Shown piece after piece: positions 13,490 through 17,700 of a stretch of 17,700 nt of DNA. Position 1 is the first letter of the stretch, and each line of letters opens with the position of its first letter. Below the pieces are notes generated by a model. That model saw only the letters and a list, made by a program, of their open reading frames with translations, was not told the DNA's origin and did not search any database. The stretch lies in assembly GCA_035515515.1 (NCBI GenBank), contig DATJBC010000172.1, forward strand, positions 1 to 17,700, read 5' to 3'. The DNA comes from DATJBC01 sp035515515. GTDB taxonomy: Bacteria > Actinomycetota > Acidimicrobiia > Acidimicrobiales > UBA8190. The position numbers and the translations under genes were made by a program.

Positions 13490-15114
13490 CCGGGCTGGTA
13501 GACGCCGAACTGGCGGCGCAGCACGTCGGACACCTCGCCCAGGGTCGCCATGCGGCGGAGCGCCTCGCGCATGGGGACGAGCAGGTTCTGCGTGCCGCGG
13601 GCGGCGGCCTCGACGTCGGCCAGCGCGGCGTCCACGGCGGGCTGGTCGCGCTCGGCCCGCACCCGCGTGGTGCGATCGATCTGGGCCTGCTGCTGGGCGG
13701 GGTCGATGGGGAACACCTCGGCGGGCTCGACCACGTCGTCGACGAAGCGGTTGACGCCGACGACCACCTTCTCCCCGTCGTCCACGGCCTTGGCGTAGGC
13801 GTAGGCGGCCATCTCGATCTCGCCCTGCATGAAGCCGGCCTCGATGGCGGCCACGGCCCCGCCCATGGCGTCGATGCGCTCGAGGTACTCCCAGGCGGCG
13901 GCTTCGACGGCGTCGGTGAGGGCCTCGACGAAGTACGAGCCGGCCAGCGGGTCGGGCGTGTCCGTCACCCCCGACTCGTGCCCGATGACCTGCTGGGTCC
14001 GCAGCGCGATCTTGGCGGCTCGGGGGGTGGGGAGGCCGAGGGCCTCGTCGAAGCTGTTGGTGTGCAGGCTCTGGGTGCCCCCCAGCACGGCCGCCAGGGC
14101 CTGGACCGTGACCCGGACGATGTTGTTCTCCGGCTGCTGGGCGGTGAGGGTGGACCCCCCGGTCTGGGTGTGGAAGCGCAGCAGCCTGGAGCGTTCGTCG
14201 CGGGCACCGAAGCGCTCGGTCATGATCCGCGCCCACATGCGACGCGCCGCCCGGTACTTGGCGACCTCCTCGAACAGGTTGTTGTGGGCGTTCCAGAAGA
14301 ACGACAGCCGCGGGGCGAAGTCGTCGACCTCGAGCCCCGCGGCCAGGGCCGCCTCCACGTAGGCGATGCCGTCGGCCAGCGTGAAGGCGATCTCCTGGAC
14401 CGCCGTCGACCCCGCCTCGCGGATGTGGTAGCCCGAGATCGAGATGCTGTTCCAGTTGGGGAGGCGCTCGGCGCAGTACGCGAAGGTGTCGGTGATGAGC
14501 CGCATCGAGGGCCGGGGCGGGTAGATGTAGGTCCCCCTGGCCACGTACTCCTTCAGGATGTCGTTCTGCACCGTGCCGCCGAGCGCGTCCGACGCCACAC
14601 CCTGCTCCTCGGCCACCAGCTCGTAGAGCAGGAGGAGGATGGCGGCGGTGGCGTTGATCGTCATCGAGGTGGTGACCTTGTCGAGGGGCAGGTCGGCCAG
14701 CAGGAGGCGCATGTCGGCCAGCGAGTCGATGGCCACGCCGACCTTGCCCACCTCACCCTCGGCCCGGGGGTGGTCGGAGTCGAAGCCCATCTGGGTGGGC
14801 AGGTCGAAGGCGCACGACAGCCCGGTCTGCCCCGCGGCCAGCAGGAACTTGAAGCGCTCGTTGGTGTCCTCGGCCGTCCCGAAGCGGGCGTACTGGCGCA
14901 TGGTCCACAGCCGGCCCCGGTACATGCTCGGGTAGATGCCACGCGTGTAGGGCGGGCTCCCGGGCACGCCCAGGCGGGCGTCGGGGTCCCATCCCTCGAG
15001 GTCGGCCGGACCGTAGAGCGGCTTGATCTCGATGCCGGACTCGGTGCGCCGGACGTCTTGGCGCGAGGCGTCCGGACCGGCCTGCTCGCCGGGCCCGCCG
15101 TCGGTTGGGCTCAC
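13483..15114 (-). CDS. Methylmalonyl-CoA mutase large subunit (no B12-binding domain)
   Basis: Radical mutase catalytic subunit of 543 aa that contains only the substrate-binding TIM barrel; the cobalamin domain with its DXHXXG motif is absent, so a separate small subunit is needed. Aligning by eye with Propionibacterium MutB gives a constant offset of 14: Y61, M64, R68, R73 and Y75 correspond to Y75, M78, R82, R87 and Y89; R193 to R207, which holds the carboxylate of methylmalonyl-CoA; H230 to H244. Retention of Y89 and R207 equivalents argues against isobutyryl-CoA or 2-hydroxyisobutyryl-CoA mutase. LHTNSFDEAL is also conserved. Ethylmalonyl-CoA mutase was not excluded. The gene converges on the carboxylase-M20 pair. 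GTG at 15114 has GGGAG only 2 nt away and TAACCT 7 nt upstream, so it may be leaderless. Confidence 0.9.
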   Translation of the reverse strand: MSPTDGGPGEQAGPDASRQDVRRTESGIEIKPLYGPADLEGWDPDARLGVPGSPPYTRGIYPSMYRGRLWTMRQYARFGTAEDTNERFKFLLAAGQTGLSCAFDLPTQMGFDSDHPRAEGEVGKVGVAIDSLADMRLLLADLPLDKVTTSMTINATAAILLLLYELVAEEQGVASDALGGTVQNDILKEYVARGTYIYPPRPSMRLITDTFAYCAERLPNWNSISISGYHIREAGSTAVQEIAFTLADGIAYVEAALAAGLEVDDFAPRLSFFWNAHNNLFEEVAKYRAARRMWARIMTERFGARDERSRLLRFHTQTGGSTLTAQQPENNIVRVTVQALAAVLGGTQSLHTNSFDEALGLPTPRAAKIALRTQQVIGHESGVTDTPDPLAGSYFVEALTDAVEAAAWEYLERIDAMGGAVAAIEAGFMQGEIEMAAYAYAKAVDDGEKVVVGVNRFVDDVVEPAEVFPIDPAQQQAQIDRTTRVRAERDQPAVDAALADVEAAARGTQNLLVPMREALRRMATLGEVSDVLRRQFGVYQPGG

Positions 15115-15121
15115 GTCTCCC

Positions 15122-15127
15122 AGGTTA
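15122..15127 (-). promoter_or_regulatory. Candidate -10 box of the mutase promoter
   Basis: TAACCT on the - strand, 7 nt before the GTG start of the mutase gene. This is the same geometry as upstream of birA, rmlB and the nitroreductase gene, and would give a leaderless mRNA. A perfect palindrome abuts it on the upstream side. Confidence 0.4.
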
Positions 15128-15147
15128 CGGACCGGGCGCCCGGTCCG
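15128..15147. promoter_or_regulatory. Perfect 20-bp palindrome directly upstream of the mutase -10 box
   Basis: cggaccgggcgcccggtccg reads the same on both strands, centred between 15137 and 15138. It lies in the 52-bp gap between the rhodanese-ThiF stop (15167) and the mutase start (15114), covering the spacer between the -10 box and where a -35 would be. It could be an operator for a dimeric regulator, or a terminator hairpin for the upstream gene. No T-tract follows it. Confidence 0.5.
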
Positions 15148-15166
15148 CCCACTCGGCCCCGCGCCG

Positions 15167-16342
15167 TCAGTGGCCGGTGGGCGGGGCCGCGACGTGCGGC
15201 ATGCACAGCTCGTCGTACTCGGCGATCACGATGGGACCGGCGTCGTCGCCGCACGCCGGGCAGTGGGGGTCGCGCCGCACCTTGAAGGTCCGGAACGACT
15301 CCTCCAGGGCGTCGTAGGCGAGCAGCCGCCCCACGAGGGGGTCCCCGATCCCGAGCAGCATCTTGATGGCCTCCACGGCCTGGATGGACCCCACGATCCC
15401 GGGGAGCACCCCGAGCACGCCGGCCTCGGCGCACGAGGGCGCCAGCTCGGCGGGCGGGGGCTCGGGGATCATGCACCGGTAGCACGGCCCGTTGTACGGG
15501 TCGAACACGGTCACCTGCCCCTCGAACCGGAAGATCGACCCGTGCACCACGGGGATGCGCTTGAGGAGCGACGCGTCGTTCACGAGGTAGCGGGTGGGGA
15601 AGTTGTCGGTGCCGTCGACGATGAGGTCGTAGCCGTCGATGATGTCGAGGATGTTGTCGGCGCCCAGCCGCACGTCGTAGGTGACCACGTTGACGTCGGG
15701 GTTGAGCGCGGTCAACGTCTTCTTGGCCGAGTCCACCTTGCGGTCGCCCACGCGGTCCATGGAGTGCAGGATCTGACGCTGGAGGTTCGACGCGTCGACC
15801 ACGTCCATGTCGATGATGCCGATGGTGCCCACTCCGGCGGCGGCCAGGTAGAGGGCGGCCGGCGATCCGAGGCCCCCGGCGCCCAGCAGGAGCACGCGGG
15901 AGTCGAGCAGCTTCAGCTGCCCCTCCTCCCCCACCTCGGACACGAGCAGGTGGCGCTGGTAACGGTGGCGCTGCTCGGGGGTGAGGGTCTGCGGCGTCTT
16001 CCACGGCCGGCCCTCGTCCTTCCAGCGGTTGAACCCGCCCACCAGCGACACCACGTCGCGGTAGCCGAGCTCGCCCAGGGTCTTGGCGGCGAACGCCGAG
16101 CGCACCCCCGCCGCGCAGTACACGACCACGGGCACGCCCTTGTCGGGAAGCCGGCCCTCGACCTGGAACTCGAGCTGGCCCCGGGGCAGGTGCACGGCGC
16201 CCGGGATGGCGCCCTGCTCGTACTCCTCGGGCTCCCGCACGTCCAGGAGGGCCACCGACCCCAGGCGGGGCTCCACCTCGTCGGCGGTCACCTCCCGGAT
16301 GGTCGCCTTGGCCTGGTTCAGCAGCTCTCGGGGGCTCGCCAC
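15167..16342 (-). CDS. Rhodanese-ThiF/MoeB fusion (sulfur-carrier adenylyltransferase/sulfurtransferase)
   Basis: Expected to adenylate the C-terminal Gly-Gly of a ubiquitin-like sulfur carrier (MoaD, ThiS or CysO type) and to supply sulfur. The 391-aa protein has an N-terminal rhodanese domain (about 15-115: LLDVREPEEYEQGAIPGA, active Cys C76 in VYCAAGVRSA) followed by a ThiF/MoeB E1-like domain (about 120-391). The latter shows YQRHLLVSEVG, the ATP loop LLLGAGGLGSPAA (151-163), D178 and DASNLQRQI (183-191), DGTDNFPTR (243-251), zinc ligands C287/C290 and C361/C364, and C304 in SCAEAGVLGVLPG. Canonical MoeZ/MOCS3 has the order reversed, ThiF first. GTG at 16342 is preceded at 10 nt by GAAAGG. 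No sulfur-carrier gene is beside it. The 334-bp upstream gap holds promoter and operator candidates. Confidence 0.9.
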   Translation of the reverse strand: MASPRELLNQAKATIREVTADEVEPRLGSVALLDVREPEEYEQGAIPGAVHLPRGQLEFQVEGRLPDKGVPVVVYCAAGVRSAFAAKTLGELGYRDVVSLVGGFNRWKDEGRPWKTPQTLTPEQRHRYQRHLLVSEVGEEGQLKLLDSRVLLLGAGGLGSPAALYLAAAGVGTIGIIDMDVVDASNLQRQILHSMDRVGDRKVDSAKKTLTALNPDVNVVTYDVRLGADNILDIIDGYDLIVDGTDNFPTRYLVNDASLLKRIPVVHGSIFRFEGQVTVFDPYNGPCYRCMIPEPPPAELAPSCAEAGVLGVLPGIVGSIQAVEAIKMLLGIGDPLVGRLLAYDALEESFRTFKVRRDPHCPACGDDAGPIVIAEYDELCMPHVAAPPTGH

Positions 16343-16377
16343 GACATCACGACCTTTCGCTCTTCGCCCTCACGGAA

Positions 16378-16383
16378 ACCCTA
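16378..16383 (-). promoter_or_regulatory. Candidate -10 box of the rhodanese-ThiF gene promoter
   Basis: TAGGGT on the - strand. A start about 7 nt downstream would give a leader of roughly 29 nt containing the GAAAGG ribosome-binding site, so this gene would be leadered unlike several neighbours. At 17 nt upstream lies GACGGG (16401-16406), part of the direct repeats. A TTGACC at 16391-16396 is too close to be its -35. Confidence 0.35.
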
Positions 16384-16392
16384 CCAGGTAGG
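16380..16392. promoter_or_regulatory. 13-bp palindrome overlapping the -10 box (candidate operator)
   Basis: cctaccaggtagg is a perfect inverted repeat with 6-bp arms around one base. It overlaps the TAGGGT box, the classic place for a repressor to block RNA polymerase. It is one of the few AT-containing dyads in a very GC-rich window. The cognate regulator is unknown. Confidence 0.45.
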
Positions 16393-16398
16393 TCAACA

Positions 16399-16436
16399 TT
16401 CCCGTCTGTTCCCGTCGGCGTCGCTCACCTCCCGTC
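16399..16436. promoter_or_regulatory. Helically phased direct repeats (cccgtc) upstream of the promoter
   Basis: cccgtc occurs at 16401, 16411 and 16431. The first two are ttcccgtc and the third is ctcccgtc, with spacings of 10 and 20 bp, i.e. one and two helical turns. They lie just upstream of the -10 box of the rhodanese-ThiF gene, where an activator or multimeric regulator could bind one face of the helix. They could also serve the divergent nitroreductase gene. Confidence 0.4.
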
Positions 16437-16550
16437 GAGTCACCCGGGGGCCGGGCGGGTCACGCCCGCGGCCTCGCCCCTGGCCTCGCCGGGGTCACGA
16501 CGCCGGCCTCACCCCCGGCGGCGTCCTGGGCGGCGGCCCCGGTGGGGTGC

Positions 16551-16620
16551 CCGGTGGCCTCTCCGGTGGCCTCCCCGGCGACGGGCCCGGTGGCGTCCCC
16601 GGCGACGGGCCCGGTGGCGT
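16551..16620. repeat. Intergenic minisatellite: 12-bp and 24-bp tandem units
   Basis: ccggtggcctct/ccggtggcctcc are adjacent 12-bp copies (16551-16574). They run into two perfect, abutting 24-bp copies (16573-16596 and 16597-16620) that begin ccccggcgacgggcccggtg. Degenerate related units extend on both sides (about 16515-16640). No frame is closed by stops, giving a false PVASPATG-repeat extension in front of the nitroreductase gene. The array fills most of the gap between divergent genes. Confidence 0.85.
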
Positions 16621-16664
16621 CCGTGGTGGTGTCGCCGGTGCGCCCTCTTTTCGCCTCGGTCCTC

Positions 16665-16670
16665 TATCTT
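16665..16670 (+). promoter_or_regulatory. Candidate -10 box of a leaderless promoter for the nitroreductase gene
   Basis: tatctt lies 6 nt before the ATG at 16677, with no Shine-Dalgarno between. The distance places the transcription start at the ATG. The preceding tract is unusually T-rich for this window (ctcttttcgcctcggtcctc). No clear -35 was found. Confidence 0.45.
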
Positions 16671-16676
16671 CCGCCC

Positions 16677-17282
16677 ATGGAGCTCTCCGACGCCGTCCGG
16701 GGGCGGAGGATGGTGCGCAGCTTCTCCTCCACGCCGGTGCCCTCGGCCGTCCTCGAGCGCGTCCTCGAGCTGGCCTGCACCGCCCCCTCCGCCGGCAACA
16801 CCGGAGGCTGGGACGCCGTGGTCCTGAGCGGGCCCGAGCAGACCGAGCGGTTCTGGGAGGCCACCACGACCGCCGACTGGCGCATGGGCTCGCGTCGCTG
16901 GGCGGGCATGGCGCGCGCCCCGGTGGTCGTGGCCCTGTTCGCCCACCCCGAGGCCTACCTCGAGCGCTACCGCCTGCCCGACAAGCACCACAGCGACCTG
17001 GGCCACGAGGAGGGCGCCTGGCCCGTCCCCTACTGGTTCGTGGACGCCGGCTTCGCCGCCCTGCTGCTTCTCCTGGCGGCCACCGACGCCGGGCTGGGCG
17101 CCTGCTTCCTCGGCAACTTCCGGGGCGAGGCCCACCTGCGGGTGGCCCTGGGCGTGCCCGACACGCGCCGCTACGTCGGAGCCGTGGTCATGGGGACCCC
17201 GGACGGAGCCGACCGCCCCTCGTCGTCGGCGGCCCGAGGCCGCCGCCAGCCCCCCGAGGTCGTGCACCGGGGCCACTGGTGA
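16677..17282 (+). CDS. Nitroreductase-family FMN oxidoreductase
   Basis: Small FMN-dependent NAD(P)H oxidoreductase of 201 aa, normal for the family. The FMN phosphate-binding RRMVRSFSSTPV (10-21), the APSAGNTGGWDAVVL segment (36-50) that contacts the flavin, and the late LLLLAATDAGLGACFLGNFRGE block (helix plus glycine-rich FMN loop) are visible, followed by LGVPDTRRYVGAVVMGTP. Substrates of such enzymes range from quinones and nitroaromatics to dehydro-intermediates and F420-like chemistry, so no specific role is claimed. The ATG at 16677 is chosen because homology to the family begins there and tatctt sits 6 nt upstream. An in-frame GTG at 16542 only adds minisatellite-encoded PVAS/PATG repeats. 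The last 25 residues are a polar Arg/Ser/Pro tail. It is divergent from the rhodanese-ThiF gene. Confidence 0.85.
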   Translation: MELSDAVRGRRMVRSFSSTPVPSAVLERVLELACTAPSAGNTGGWDAVVLSGPEQTERFWEATTTADWRMGSRRWAGMARAPVVVALFAHPEAYLERYRLPDKHHSDLGHEEGAWPVPYWFVDAGFAALLLLLAATDAGLGACFLGNFRGEAHLRVALGVPDTRRYVGAVVMGTPDGADRPSSSAARGRRQPPEVVHRGHW

Positions 17283-17405
17283 GGAGGCGGCACCCGCCGG
17301 CCGGTCGCCGCTGAACCCCGCCGAGGTCGTCCTGGCGCGGGCGGCCCGGGCGCGCGGCGCCGCCCCCGCGCCGGCCCGCCGTCCGCCCCGCCCGTCCGGG
17401 CCACT
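17283..17405. terminator. GC-rich convergent intergenic region with a possible hairpin
   Basis: This 123-bp gap separates two convergent stops. gcgggcggc at 17337-17345 can pair with gccgcccccgc at 17359-17369 with a 2-nt bulge. There is no T-tract. Nothing else is recognised here, and hairpins of this quality are expected by chance at this G+C. Confidence 0.2.
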
Positions 17406-17700
17406 TCAGGCGGCGACGCCCCTCGAGGCGGCGCGCAGGGCGTTGGCCTGCCGCCAGCGCGGGCCCAGCCGGCCGGCGACCAGCGCCACCGCCACCAGCG
17501 TGACGATGGCGATGTAGAGGGGGAAGGTGACCACCGTCACCGAGGCGTGCTTGACGGTGAGCAACGTGATCACCGCGCTCACGAAGCCCGCCACGTAGGC
17601 ACTGGCGCTCTCGGTCTCGGGGTGGCGCCACGACTTGACCATGGTGGGGAAGCCGGCCAGGGCGTCGGCCACCACCGAGGCGGCCAGGGCGACCAGGCCC
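17406..17700 (-). CDS. Multi-span membrane protein, C-terminal part (partial at right edge)
   Basis: The reading frame is open to the right edge, so the N-terminus lies outside the window. The visible 98 residues read as three hydrophobic segments: LVALAASVVADALAGFP, then AYVAGFVSAVITLL, then VVTFPLYIAIVTLVAVALVAG, and end in a basic cytoplasmic tail (RLGPRWRQANALRAASRG). The turn FPTMVKSWRHPETES between the first two helices recalls the PQ-loop/SWEET-like signature (a proline, then basic and Trp residues) but lacks the PQ pair. I believe uncharacterised proteins with the SWRHPETES turn exist in other bacteria; no function is known to me. The stop at 17406-17408 is convergent with the nitroreductase gene. 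Confidence 0.65.
   Translation of the reverse strand, partial: GLVALAASVVADALAGFPTMVKSWRHPETESASAYVAGFVSAVITLLTVKHASVTVVTFPLYIAIVTLVAVALVAGRLGPRWRQANALRAASRGVAA

Noticed and set aside
13483..15114. Annotation as isobutyryl-CoA mutase large subunit (IcmA)
   Set aside because: The Arg that binds the methylmalonyl carboxylate (R193) and the active-site Tyr (Y75) are both kept; isobutyryl-type mutases replace them with Gln and Phe.
12376..15285. Very long open frame on the + strand across the M20 and mutase genes
   Set aside because: Same reason: low-complexity Arg/Gly-rich translation, while two genes with intact catalytic motifs occupy the other frames.
16542..16676. 45-residue N-terminal extension of the nitroreductase
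   Set aside because: It is translated minisatellite (PVAS/PATG repeats) with no family counterpart, and a -10-like box lies just before the ATG at 16677.
1..17700. tRNA, rRNA, insertion sequences, prophage or toxin-antitoxin genes
   Set aside because: None was recognised on either strand; the genes are housekeeping and envelope functions without transposase or integrase motifs.

Overview
The window is very GC-rich (by eye about three quarters G+C), uses GTG as often as ATG for starts, and packs genes with 4-bp GTGA stop/start overlaps. A biotin carboxylase fused to its own biotin carrier, a split B12-dependent mutase, a WbbL-like rhamnosyltransferase and a ManB-type guanylyltransferase point to a high-GC actinomycete. 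My best guess is class Acidimicrobiia, from protein 'feel' and not from a marker gene. No rRNA, tRNA, CRISPR array, prophage or insertion sequence was seen.

Region 1 (1-484, + strand) is the C-terminal part of a class I SAM methyltransferase running off the left edge. The first 80 bases are an in-frame tandem repeat.

Region 2 (505-9458, - strand) is a compact nine-gene operon for sugar nucleotides and glycosyl transfer. In transcription order it holds rmlB, rmlD, UDP-glucose dehydrogenase, UDP-glucuronate decarboxylase, a polyprenyl-phosphate-sugar synthase-like GT2, a WbbL/rhamnosyltransferase-like GT2, a membrane-anchored protein with a Thr/Ser/Pro-rich tail, mannose-1-phosphate guanylyltransferase, and a GalE-like epimerase. 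Together they could supply dTDP-rhamnose, UDP-glucuronate, UDP-xylose (and perhaps its 4-epimer), GDP-mannose and a lipid-linked sugar for cell-wall or extracellular glycans. The order rmlD...wbbL-like...manB-like recalls the mycobacterial rmlD-wbbL-manB cluster. No polymerase, flippase or ABC exporter is present in the window.

Region 3 (9508-15114) is acyl-CoA carboxylation and rearrangement. Biotin-protein ligase (- strand) is divergent from a biotin carboxylase/BCCP fusion (+), which is its likely substrate. The carboxylase gene overlaps a gene for an M20-type metallo-amidohydrolase. Convergent to it is the large subunit of methylmalonyl-CoA mutase, with substrate residues of the methylmalonyl type but no B12 domain. 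This fits a propionyl-CoA to succinyl-CoA route, although the carboxyltransferase, epimerase and B12 subunit lie elsewhere.

Region 4 (15167-17700) holds a rhodanese-ThiF/MoeB fusion for sulfur transfer with an operator-like promoter region, an intergenic minisatellite, an FMN nitroreductase-family gene, and the C-terminal part of a small multi-span membrane protein leaving the right edge.

I see no clearly new multi-gene system. The best leads are regulatory or residue-level: recurrent TANNNT boxes 6-9 nt before starts that lack Shine-Dalgarno sequences (probable leaderless promoters), a perfect 20-bp palindrome before the mutase, a palindrome plus helically phased repeats before the rhodanese-ThiF gene, convergent stop codons buried in inverted repeats, an atypical RmlB active site, and a possible O-mannosylation link inside the glycan operon.
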